Shown: positions 46,540 to 58,010 of the stretch, piece after piece
Numbering within the stretch: the stretch's first letter is position 1
Layout of the letters: each line of letters opens with the position of its first letter
DNA from: Ephydatia muelleri
Lineage: Eukaryota > Porifera > Demospongiae > Spongillida > Spongillidae
Assembly (NCBI GenBank): GCA_013339895.1
Contig: JABACO010000003.1
Coordinates: 9,900,909-9,964,908, forward strand
Length of the DNA: 64,000 nucleotides
Direction: 5' to 3'
Notes under the pieces: generated by a model
Told to the model about the DNA's origin: nothing
Database searches by the model: none
Seen by the model: the letters and a program-made list of their open reading frames with translations, nothing else
Position numbers and translations under genes: made by a program

Positions 46540-47145
46540 AACATAAACCGCAAATTGCTATAACTTACGAATGGTTAACACTATCGACTTCCTATTTTCA
46601 ACATTTCGTCCTACACCATTTCATGACTATGCGAAAATGTATTTTGTGCCTAATTGCACGATCATAGTACCGACGTTATGAAGTCTGATACCTCATCAGG
46701 TTTTTAACCTCCTCATCTTTAGGTAGGAACGTTCAATTCTCTTCAAATTCGATGTTTATGCAGGGGTCCTGTTGCGATTAACTTGTTTAGTTTCTTAATT
46801 TGTACTCTATCCGTTAAAGAGATACCACAGTGCAAAGTTAATGCACATTTTCCCACTCGATTCCACCCAAAATTTCCCCCATATATTTAATTAGACGCAG
46901 TTTGCCAAAATGATTGGTGCGAAACGACCAGAAAAATGTACATTAACTTAGCACAGCCGTATTTCCTTAATGCATAAACAAAATGAATAAATCAATAGCG
47001 ACAGGACTCCTCTACATACACACCAAATTTGAAATGATTTCAACTCTAGCACTTAAAAATGTAGAGGTTTTGAACAAGGTGGGGTATCGGACCTTGTAAT
47101 ATCAGCACTATGATTGTGCAAGGCACCAAACTACATTTACACATA
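46540..47145. mobile_element. Foldback element F4, diverged
   Basis: Inverted halves meet near 46850. The family strings CTATCGACTTCCTATTTTCAAC, TTCAAATTCGATG and GCACATTTTCCCACTCGATT are retained. It lacks the sharp TATA-bounded ends of the other copies. Confidence 0.65.
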
Positions 47146-47266
47146 TGGTAAAAATTGTATTTTCATATTTTTGGATACTTCATAATTCATTTCAAATTCA
47201 TGTCCTATAATGCTATCTGTCAAAACGTGATTAAAATTTACCGTTTTAGTGTGCAGCTCTATAGAC

Positions 47267-47549
47267 ACAAGTAAATAAAAACATTCTCTATGAGAAAGTT
47301 GGTGGGATATAGGATTTGCAGGCAATTGGTGGTGTAAAAACCAAGGAAACAAGGTCTTATCAGAAGGGAAAATGTAATAGTCCAATATTTATAGCACATT
47401 TGTAGGCATATATTGTTTCTGTGCTAAATATAGGACTATTACATTTTCCCTTCTGATAAGACCTTGTTTCCTTGCTTTTTACACCACCAATTGCCTGCAA
47501 ATCCTATATCCCACCAACTTTCTCGTAGAGAATGTTTTTATTTACTTGA
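47267..47549. mobile_element. Foldback MITE M1 (copy c)
   Basis: Begins ACAAGTAAATAAAAACATTC and ends with the inverse. The arms are near-perfect and the centre is GTGCTAAATATAG. It interrupts a repeat whose uninterrupted version continues at 52950-53000. Confidence 0.85.
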
Positions 47550-48424
47550 TTCATTGATTTTTTTTGGGTTGTGTGACGTCATATGTGTGGGTGCAAGTAA
47601 AGTTTTAGTTAAAGGTGGGATGTGCTTTTTTCCAAACGACGATTGAATCACCAAAGATTTTTCTCTAGTTGTGTGCTATTTATACAGATGCCTTAATTTC
47701 TATATACTGTAATTACGTCACACAAGATATCTCAATTTTACAATAACACAGGCCGTATAGTCGATTCTGTACCAAAGTATAAAATTGACTATTTTCATTA
47801 AGGAACCCCTTCCGACCAATTCTGAATCTAGTGGTGAAGTTTTCATCGTTTAAAAGTGTTCCTATCCCGAGTTATGAACCCGCAAGAAGGTTCCGGGACC
47901 GGGTACGAGGACGGGCAGTACCCTTTTGTTCTCAACAACCGCGCGGTTCTGCGACATAAAACAAAAACGAAACTTCCAATTATGTTTGTATGCAATTTGA
48001 ATGGACAAGAATGCAGCAGAGATATGCTCAACTGAACGTACCAAGCTAGGTCACAAAAATCAAGAAACAGTAAATTGCTTGCATTAAAAAAAACTGTACA
48101 CTATAGGGTATACAAATGTCCAGCAAATTTGCATGTTCCTATGGGGAGAGTACGTAGGGAAAATAGCGCATCAAAACTAGATAATGATGCAAATAAATAT
48201 GGAACCTTCTTCGAGATAATGACCATAGTAGATTTAACATAAAACTCAAATTGCTATAACTTATCAATGGTTATGCTATCAACTCCTTATTTTCAAACTT
48301 TGTTCTATACATTTCTCTAGGTACAGTAGCTAATCATATCTTTCTGACACATATTCCCAGCCATCTTTTCCGCAGTTGCAACAGTTTGTTTCTTTATTGT
48401 AGCTTACACAGAAACAAGCACTAT

Positions 48425-49062
48425 ATATGGAACGTTCTATACAAAAATGGGTCTTGTAGATTTTATTTTATAACATAAAATTTAAATTGATATATCTTCC
48501 GAAATATTAACGCTATCGGGTTCCTATTTTTAACACAACATGCCACACCATTACTATAAGAAAATCCATTATGGTGTCTTACACATGCGGGGTACCGACG
48601 TTTCAAGGCCCGATACCCTGTAGGGTTTAAAACGGCCACATCTTCAGGTAGGAGTGTCCAAATTGGTTCAAAATAGGTACCTATGTAGAAGGGTCCTACC
48701 GCTACTGATTTGTTCTGTTCGTAAATGTTTGCTTTATCCGTTATGGAGATACAAGAAATTGCATATTTCCCGGGCGTTACGCGCCATTAACGTATTACGA
48801 CTGGCTTCGAGGACGTCCTCGTAATACGTTAATCGTTCCCAGGAAATATGCAATTTCTTTGCACACTTCTATCTCCATAACGGATAAAGCAAAAATTAAC
48901 GAACAGAACAAATAGTTTTCACATATAGTAATGGTGTAGGTATGTTGTGTTAAAAATAAGAACCCGATAGCGTTAATATTTCGGAAGATATATCGATTTA
49001 AATTTTATGTTATAAAATAAAATCCACAAGACCCATTTTCGTATAGAACGTTCCATATATAT
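48425..49062. mobile_element. Foldback element F5
   Basis: Ends TATATGGAACGTTCTATACA and its inverse. The centre is a palindrome near 48800 (AACGTATTACGA...TCGTAATACGTT). The right arm has an internal deletion after GAACAGAACAAATAG. Its right-end sequence also occurs at 19491-19556. Confidence 0.8.
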
Positions 49063-49303
49063 ATATTTATGTTGCAGTGCTTTGACAGTGCTGTTTCTGT
49101 GTAAACAGAAACAAACTATTGCAAAGGCGGGAAAAGATGACTGCCAGCCATTTTAAGGGCTGTCCCATCGCAGAGAATACATGAACGTGTTCTAGAAAGA
49201 TGTTCAGTATATATGTAATATTATTAGCTACCTATGATGATACAAAATTGTATTTTCATATTTTTGGATACGTCATAATTCATTGCAAATTCATGCCCCA
49301 TTT

Positions 49304-52300
49304 GGGTAAAATCATATCAGGTCAATAAGAAAAAAAGATGACATCTTCAAATCCTCTAACACTTAATGAGGTCATTGTCTAGTATATATACTTTATCCAA
49401 AGATCAATCCACTTTTGAAATATGTGGGTTCAAAGTTTTGACCCTTTGTATAAACAAATCACAACATTGGGGGCGTTTCTCTCTATTCAAGTTGACTTTA
49501 CAGTAATAAAATAACCACTGTATTGAACGATACTATAACCCACTTAGTACATAACTTAACACAATCATTGGACATTTAGTTATTAAGAATGGGTTTCTTG
49601 CAAAAAGAAAGGCAAAATGCTTAATTTTTAATTCCCAAAAAGTATATTGCATTAAAAAGTTGCAACCAATGGGTCACTGGATGATTGTATAGCTAAATTT
49701 GTAACATTTGTGTTGGACTGCAAATTTGCTGTTCAGATACTTGAATAAAGATTCTCAAAAATTACTTAACGTATTCACAGTTTGTATAAAGTCTAAACAT
49801 ATCCATAGTGCATAGCGTACATCTGCCCTTATCATTCTTTACAAACAATCGCGTTGCTAGATACAAACGAACGGCTGCTGCGCTGCACTGTACAGCGCCG
49901 TAATATGCATTCGCGTAGTGCCTTGTGCACGACTCGTTTTTAGTAAGCGCGTGGGTTAGAAATGGCTAATCGCTGTCCCCTTGGCATTGCGCTAATGAAA
50001 GTTGTAACAATGAATGCAATGAAGCTTTTTATGTCCTTACCGATGAAGAAAAGATCTTGCTGCACCTTAGAGCAGGACATTTGGTGACTTCTGTGTGCAA
50101 TGCAAACAGAATAGCTAACCTGAAGTTGTATGTCTCCAATCAAATGAAATGCTGTGATCCCTTCAGTAGTCATATGAAGCCAGTTACTTAATCTATAAGA
50201 GCCATCACTTTGGCGATGGTACAGCAGTATAGGACAAGTGATGTCACACTGGTACCTGGCCAGAAGATATGTAGTGGTTGCAGAATAAAGCTCATCCAAC
50301 GTCAAATACCTTTGAACAGTATCGATGAGGTGGATATGGGTACTTCATGGGAACCTAGGAGTAGTGGTTCAGATGATGGTGATGAACGGGACCTGAGTAC
50401 CGATTTGTCTTCATTGTTGGTGAGTTTAGGTCAGTCACCTATTGATCGAACCAAGCTTGGAAGGAAAAGGTATTGTGAAGACAAGGTGAAGGAGAATGAA
50501 CAGGGTATTAGAAAGAAGCTGAAGCTAGAGCCATCTAAGGAGGAACAGGAGTATCAGGAACTTTTAGAGCAGCTGAAGAAGTTTGGTGACAGCTCTACTA
50601 GAAGTGAAAAGCTACAGGTGCTAGTGTCCTTCCTCAGTCCTGGACAATACAAAGAATTGAAAAGGAGTTTGGGACAACTTTTTACATGGCAAGGTTATCC
50701 AAGCAATTGGTGTCTTCTAAAGGAGTACTGTCGACACCAAATTCTCGACCTAGTAAGACACTCTATGCAAGGACAGTACAGCTTGTCACAGACTTTTACC
50801 AGAGTGATGGGATCAGTCGCATGATGCCAGGGAAGAAAGACTGCATTTCAATGAAGGTTAATGGAGAGAAGGTATGTGTGCAGAAGCGTTTACTTCTTTC
50901 CAATATGCGTGAAGCGCATAAACAGTTTCAAGTAGACCATTTTGGTGTGAAAATTGGTCTCACAAAGTTTATAGAGCTTCGTCCTAAGAATGTGGAATTG
51001 GCTGGGGCCAGTGGCACTCACAATGTGTGTGTTTGCATGTTGCACCAAAATGTTAAATTGTTGTTTGAAGGGTGCAAAGTCATTTTCAACAGTGAGAGTA
51101 TTAAGGAGATGCTCAATGTCTCTGAAGACACACAGGTGACATATAAACATTTCTTGGCCAAGCTATCCGGCAATCCTCCACAACCCATCTGCTTCCTTGG
51201 GGAGTGCAATTTGTGCAAGAGCAGCAGCACTGAGGTTGGGTGTGATTACTGCAATCACAAAACTGATACCACAGAGTGCTCTTACTGTAATAATGTGCCA
51301 ATGCTGAAGAAAGCATTGATGGAAACATTGAATGATATGGGTGTTGATGATGCTACTTATAAGGCTTGGGTGAAAGTAGATCTTGACACACTGGAAACAT
51401 TGACGAAAAAAACAGATGATTTTGTTGATGAACTTCTGCAAGGCTTATCAAATCTTTGAATGCATGATTTCATAGCCAAACAGCAGGCAGCATTCTTGCA
51501 TTGCATTGCCATCCAGGCCACAATACATCCATTTGTTGTATACTGGAGGCAAGATTCCTCAAATGCGGCCTCTCTACCTGGAACACCTCAGAATGCTTTG
51601 CAGTCATTGAGCTATATTGTTATTTCTGATTGCCTGGTCCATGATGTAATCTCAGTACATCTGTTCTTAAAGAGACTTCTTAACTTTTTGACTGTACAAA
51701 TCCAGGGATTGAAGAAGGTGTATTATTTCACCGATGGAGCTAGTTCACAGTATAAAAATAGGAAAAACTTAGTTAACCTGGCTTTCCATATGAATGATTT
51801 TAATGTGCAGGCTGAGTGGCATTTCTTTGCCACATCCCATGGGAAAGGCCCATGTAATGGATTGGGAGGCACTGTGAAGCATTTGGCAACTAAAGCCAGT
51901 CTACCGAGGGCTTTTGAGGACCAGATACAATCAGCAATAGAACTGTACGAATGGGCAAAAGGGGCCATACCATCGATCCATTTCCAGTATGTTACTACAG
52001 CTGACTATGAAGCTGAGGAAATTCTCCTTCGGAAACAATTGGAATCTGCAATAACTATTGTTGGTACCCACTCCTTTCATGTATACTATCCTATGCATGA
52101 CAAGACCAACAAGTTAGAAGTGAAGGTCTACTCTTGCTGTCCTGCAAGTGAAATAGTCAGGGTTTCATCCAACAGGGATCTCCTTGCTATGGAGGACATA
52201 CATGGCTATATTATCTGTGCATACGACTCCAGATGGTGGCTGGCTTTGGTGATGGAAAAATACAATGCCCAGGAGGAATTGAAAGTTCGAATTTTTCATC

Positions 52301-52909
52301 CTGCTGGACCTTCTCCATCATTTTCTTTTCCACGTAGGCTAGATGAACTAGTGACTAACCGTGCCCAAGTTTAATAAAGACCAGCCCAATTACATCCATG
52401 GGTCGAGTGTACAACATTCCCAGTGCAGATGGGCTGCAAGCTACACTTTTACTAAATTATTTGTAGAAACAAATCGTACTGTTGATAAACACATCATATT
52501 ACGTAATGCTTGTGTAAATTTTGTGGTGAGCTGTTCAAATTAAATCATGTAAAGAAATGTACTCTTGTGTTTTTCCAATATTTTCCATACAAAACCTTTG
52601 AAGTCCAACACAAATGTTACCATATTAATTGTAAAATCATCCATAAACCCATTCGTTGCAATTTTTTTTAAACATTGCATTATGGGACTTAAAAATTAAA
52701 CATTTTACCCTTCTTGTTGCAATAAACCAATAAATGTTCAATGATTGTGTTATAGAGAGAAACACCCCCAATGTTGTGATTTGTTTATACAAAGGGTCAA
52801 AACTTTGAACCCACATATTTCAAAAGTGGTTTGATCTTTGTATAAAGTATAAATGTGAGTATATTTGATGATATTATGTTTTTCTTATTGACCTGATATG
52901 ATTTTACCC
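49304..52909 (+). mobile_element. DNA transposon T2, 3.6 kb, MPGKKD family
   Basis: Inverted ends start GGGTAAAATCATATCAGGTC and extend about 330-420 bp inward (49304-about 49730 and about 52575-52909). Flanks ATTT at 49300-49303 and 52910-52913 are the likely target duplication. The flanking DNA joined without T2 aligns with 47150-47266, an empty paralogous site. It contains one broken transposase. Its end sequences differ from those of T1. Confidence 0.85.
49962..52374 (+). pseudogene. T2 transposase (CCDPF/MPGKKD family), catalytic segment deleted
   Basis: Pieces in order: ATG at 49952-49962 area with NRCPLG; after a shift, ESCNNECNEAFYVLTDEEKI; MKCCDPFSSHMKPV and an in-frame TAA (near 50190); then TLVPGQKICSGCRIKLIQRQ and a charged linker to about 50660. 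After a shift come YMARLSKQLVSSKGVL, SRMMPGKKDCISMK, QKRLLLSNMREAHKQF, LTKFIELRPKNVELAG and THNVCVCMLHQNVKLL. Cys-rich CLGECNLCKSS and CDYCNHK and CSYCNN follow. A TGA at 51457 precedes MHDFIAKQQAAFLHCI. Compared with T1, about 30 residues around the ADFSENY motif are missing here. YYFTDGASSQYKN, WHFFATSHGKGPCNGLGGTV and GYIICAYDSRWWLALVMEK close it. Confidence 0.75.
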
Positions 52910-52913
52910 ATTT

Positions 52914-53190
52914 ATGCTACATGTATCTGTCAAAATGTCACTAAAATTTATTATTTTTGTATGCACCTCTATAGACATGAAGTTTGTATGCAATTTGAAT
53001 GGACAAGAATGTTACAGGGCTAAAGATATGCTCAACTGAACTGCCCGAGGTCATTAAAAACAAGAAACACTAAATTGCTTGGATTTTTAAATCTGTACAC
53101 TATAGAGTATACAAATGGACAGCAATCCTATGGGGGAGAGTACATAGGAAAATAGTGCATAAAATCTAGATAATGATGCTAACAGAGTGG
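52914..53190 (+). repeat. Direct repeat of 47.2 and 47.98-48.2 kb
   Basis: TTGTATGCAATTTGAATGGACAAG to AGATAATGATGC matches 47985-48200 in the same orientation. The preceding part (CTGTCAAAATG...CTCTATAGACA) matches 47210-47266. The 47-kb copy carries M1c plus about 430 bp between the two parts. Confidence 0.75.
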
Positions 53191-54984
53191 CAAATATATG
53201 GGATCGTTTCCGCGAAAAGGGACCTAGTGCATATTATAAAATTTGTTATAAAAATGCATTATGTTTAAATCGCTGTAACTCCTGAACTACACACTATCTA
53301 CGTCCTATTTTCAACTCGTCATACTACACCATTTCAGTATGTAAAGTTATATTTTGGCGTCTTGCACAAACTCTGTGCCGACGTTACAAGATCTGATAGC
53401 CCATGGGGTTCAAAAACGCCACATCTTCAGGTAGGAGCATCCAAATCGTTTTAAATTCGATGCGTACGTAGAGGGGGGGTCCTGTCACTATTGAGTTGTT
53501 CTTTTCGTTAATTTTTACATTATCCGTTACGGAGATATACCTGTGCAAAGTTAATGCACATTTCCAGCTCGATTCACACAATTATTGCATGCAGCCTGCG
53601 TTCCATTCTCCCAATTCACAATAAATTTCGATAACTTTCTTTGTTCCGCCCATTCTCCACCCTTATTCTGCCTAAAACGAAGCTAGCCATTCGTAACACC
53701 CATGCAGCGACAATTCAAAGAAGAAGAAGACGTCTCGCTTGGCAAGACGATCGTACCAATGGATTGAGTGAATGGTTAATTGCAGTAATCTTGCGCCTCC
53801 CATGTCGCAGATGGCCGAATTCAACATGGCTTGCGTAAGGCTATACATGTATTTGCTCTGCACTTGCATCATCCTCTAGCTCTAGTCATGCAATAAAGCT
53901 TTCCTATTTGCTGTAGCCCTTGCTAAAATTCTTGTCACATCCACTCAGCTATGCTTGCAATGTCAACTTTCAGCTCGCGCATAATACATGAACATCAGTG
54001 CACTCATGCTGGCTCACACACCTGTATGCATTTGTGCACACACTTGCATTGTTGCGTCCTGTACATCATCGTATGACATATTCTTATGCACAACACTCAC
54101 GAATACAGTACTTGTGGCACATAGTCTGATGATGATGACACACACAAGCATGTACATTCTACCATTTAACTGTGTGCATTTGTGAGGGGGTTTATGCACT
54201 GAGCTTCTGTACATGCTTGGCATTGTTGCCTGTAGAAGCATTCCTTATAACAATTCCTCTCTGTGCAGGCTGAGTTTCCCATATAAATGGTTCTTCCTAC
54301 ATGACATAGAGCCCTCACATGTACATAGATATGTGGCGACATATAGGATTGGCCGCCCACTGTACGTGCATCATGTCCCCAAAGGATTTGTCCTCTATGT
54401 GTGCATAGTTACCATAGGATTGATTATTTGTACGTACATCATGTCTTCATAGTCCTCTAGAGGTACAAATACATTGTACATGTTGCAAAGAATAACTATA
54501 TTTTACCGCAACATGTGTAAAGTTTTTAAATAGTTCCTACACACTCACATCATCTTTCTCTACTCAGTGGAGAAGCGTGTAATACAGTTTTCCTATTTGT
54601 CTTATTGCTCATTAGCTCATCATTCATTATACCCCCCTCCCCCCTCCCCCACTCAGCTATGTGACATCTGTACCACTTCACAGTAACTTTGGTCTCTTTT
54701 GCCCACACAATTTTCAGCTCACACAGAGTACATGAATGCGCCCTAAGGTAAAGTTTTGGTACAGGTGTAGTAAAGCAAATTTAATGCACATGACCAGTCT
54801 ATTACTAAGCTTTCTATGGGTACTAGGTACAGTGCATGTCCATTGCTAAGGCTGAGATGTAAGCATATGTTTCTACAGATGCATTCTATGAATGATCCTA
54901 ACCAATCCTAAGCTTGGCATTAGTGCCCAATGCAGGGTGTCTTACCCCTAAAACCCTTATCCAATCAAAAATCATCCCAAACTG

Positions 54985-55623
54985 TTGTTGATATGTTCAC
55001 AGGTTTGCATCCATATAAAAGTAATTTCATGTGTGCAGCACTCCAGACATAGCCTTGACTACGGCTCAGTTGACCAACTTCTTCCCCTAATAGATGACGG
55101 GTTGCTAGTTGGCCAGGTGGCTAAGAAGGGCAGCACCAGGCGACAGGTCTCAGTTCTCAGCTCCTGGATGGAAGTCTGGAACATGTTCAGATTGCGCCCT
55201 AAACTGCTCTTGAGCTGGTGAAGTACCAACACATCATCTGCCAGCTCTTCGCACCCGACGGCAGTAGCCTTGAGGTATGACAGCTCTTTTGGCAGGCCAC
55301 AGCTATGGACAAGCTGCATAACCTCCGCTGGGATGTGTTGAAGGAGGACGTGCTGGTGTGGTATGTCACACATCAGCCCTTTCATGCATGGCAACAGCCA
55401 GTTCCAAGCAGGCTCACCACCACACCAGCAGGCACTACTCCACCATCTGGTGCACACGGAGCGAGCCACCCACAATACAGGCCAGGAGATTTGCCAGCGT
55501 TTCAACTTTGGCAGGTGCAACAAGCGGGCAGAGTGCTATTTTATCCACAGGTGCTGGGTCCCAGGCTGTGGCGGAGAGCACTCCGCCAAGATCTGGCCAT
55601 GTGCTGCACCAGTGGCCCCGTGA
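54985..55623 (+). pseudogene. Gag-like ORF1 remnant with CCCH zinc finger
   Basis: Frames alternate: VDQLLPLIDDGLLVGQVAKK and RRQVSVLSSWMEVWNMF (55060-55210), LVKYQHIICQLFAPDG, ALRYDSSF, LRWDVLKEDVLVWYVTHQPF (to about 55385), then EICQRFNFGRCNKRAECYFI with H and RCWVPGCGGEH (C-x7-C-x5-C-x3-H plus a second Cys/His cluster). From memory this order (LLEWVxxF, ALRYDxxFR, LRWDxxxxDLW, CCCH) occurs in ORF1 of invertebrate tyrosine-recombinase-type retroelements. The assignment is tentative. No RT or recombinase is present and several shifts occur. Confidence 0.5.
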
Positions 55624-55629
55624 TTTCCA

Positions 55630-56095
55630 GCGAGTTCACACTACTCTATGACCAGTTAAGTCACACTACTCTATGCCCAGTGAACTCACACCAGTCTATG
55701 ACCAGTGAACTCACACCAATCTACGAACAGCAAACTCACACCACTCTAGAGACGACCAGCGAGCTCACACCACTCTACAACCAGCGAGCTCACACCACTC
55801 TATGACCAGCAAGCTCACACCACTCTACGACCAGCGAGCTCACACCACTCTACAACCAGCGAGCTCACACCACTCTATGACCAGCAAGCTCACACCACTC
55901 TACGACCAGCAAGCTCACACCACTCTGCAACCAGTGAGCTCACATAACTCTACGACCAGTGAACTCACTCCACTCTACAAACAGCGAGCTCACACCACTC
56001 TACGACCAGCGTGCTCACACCACTCTACGATCAGTGAGCTCACATCACTCTATGACCAGTGAGCTCACACCACTCTACAACTCACACCACTCTAT
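55630..56095. repeat. 25-bp satellite, about 18 units
   Basis: AGCTCACACCACTCTACGAC plus CAGCG. Because 25 is not a multiple of three, all frames cycle through the same three peptides. These frames are artefacts. Confidence 0.95.
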
Positions 56096-57019
56096 GACAC
56101 TCTAACTTTAACCACAACCTACGCCTTCACCCCGACAATGCCTGGGTTACCTGGCTGCTTGATGGCATTGGCATACACTGACTCTGTTTCTCTGCTTAAA
56201 TCACGCAACCTATCCACAGCATACACAAATCCACACACACACATACACACACACACTACACTTACACATATATACATGTGGCACAAACAATAACACTCGA
56301 ATAATGATGGTACACTGAATGTGTTCTCTGCACCTGTATTCTTTGATCTATTCTATTGGACAGCTCATGAGGGACATACATGTAGGTTATATCACTTACA
56401 CTGTAGTGTCCCATAGGACTGGTCCTTTGTACATACATCATATCCCAATAGGACTGCTTGAGACAATTAAAGAGAATAGAGGACAAGTCATAAGGGATTC
56501 CATGGGTCGGCATGTAAGAGGCTTTTTTATTTTTTATGTTTTTCTTAGAGAGGTGCAGAGTTGGATAATGAATAATAAACTTTAACTTGCTACTTTTGTC
56601 TGTGTAAACTTACCATGGGCCGTGACCTACCACAATCTGCGGGATAGGGTAGCTACAATAAAATTCATTGCCACAGGCCATGCAGGAACAACACAGGCCA
56701 TGCAGGACCATAGCCCTTCAAAAAATTAATAATAATAAACTTTACATGCGTGGTGCACCGTTTTCCATCAAGAAGACGCAGCACACAGTGTTGCAGGTCA
56801 CACTAGTTATATGCAGGGAATGAAGTGAGTGTTCAAGTACTCCTAAAAGGGTATAGCAAGGGCGGGATGGGAAGCACAGCACTTTGTACTAATTGTGAGA
56901 AGGCTAGGCCAGGAACAGAAATCTGATGGAGTGCAATAACACTTGTTGAATTCCCTGCATTCAAACTAGTGATGCAACATTGTACTGCTGGCCTGGCAAT
57001 GAATATTGTTGTACCCACC

Positions 57020-57425
57020 TATCATTGCAGATTGTGGTGGGTCCCCCCCCCCCCTTGGTAAGTTTACACAAACATACCTTAGCAAGCTAGAAACAATTTC
57101 ATTATTCTGCTGTTGACAGACTCCCAAATGCTTTTACAGGTGAAAGGTAGAGTGCTAGATAATGAGTGTAACTGAGCGAAAAAGTATACTTTTAGAGAAG
57201 ACTACAAGCAACAATGCAGAGAAAAACCACAGTGAGTACGAAAGCAGTTACAGAAATTGAGAATAGAATCAGTTGCCTCTTAATCTGTTCATCGAATAGA
57301 ACGCTGTGAAGAGGAAATGTTCAGAGAGGCAGACCTTACACTTGAATGTATTTGGATGTACCATCATTATTAGAGAGTGTTATAATGTTGCCATATGTGT
57401 CACGCTGCATAAGTGTTGTTGTGTT

Positions 57426-57458
<33 letters not shown>

Positions 57459-57460
57459 AA
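57020..57460. repeat. Inner right arm of F6 with C-run and (TG)n
   Basis: Pairs with 56230-56640 (GTGTAAACTTACCA/TGGTAAGTTTACAC, ATAATGATGGTACA/TGTACCATCATTAT). Includes a C-run at 57042-57054 and (TG)n at 57428-57457. Confidence 0.65.
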
Positions 57461-57774
57461 GTGATGGGCTCAAGAATTGTACAGTGCTATTTGCACAACG
57501 TATACACATGCATAAGGGTGTGTGAACCGGTATGAGGGCATGTTCACGCACTCCATATGGTGTGGGCAAAAAGAGACTTGAAGTCAGCATAAGCAGCAAC
57601 AGTTGAGGCATAAAAAAATGAGAAGTTGAGCAAGTTGAGCAAGGGTTATGCGAAATAAGAAAGCTTTATTACACACTTCTCTACTAGAGAAAGACTATGC
57701 ATAGGCATGTTGTGGTAAATATAGTGTTATTCTTTGCACATGAATGTATACAGTGAAGTACAGTGTATGCAAGC

Positions 57775-58010
57775 ACAAAGAACCAATCCAATGGAACACA
57801 GAGGATCAATATACAGGGACAAAATGTGCGTACAAAGGACCAATCATATGGGCCTATGGGGACACAATGCATGTACAAAAGAACAATCCTTTAGGACACG
57901 AGGTTCCTGTGTGTACAAAGGACCAACCCTACGGGGATCGGATGCACAAATAGAGGACCAATCCTATGAGCACACGATGCACGTACACTCGTCCAATCCT
58001 ATGGGATGCT
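57775..58010. repeat. Minisatellite with GTACAAAGGACCAATCCTATG units
   Basis: Five or so degenerate units of about 40-45 bp in the right arm of F6. Two related units occur in the left arm (about 54345-54430) in inverse orientation. Confidence 0.7.

Noticed and set aside
55059-55523. 154-codon minus-strand frame
   Set aside because: It is the antisense shadow of the gag-like plus-strand remnant, which has recognisable blocks.
55802-56062. Open frame through the 25-bp satellite
   Set aside because: Pure repeat translation; the peptide merely cycles every 25 residues.
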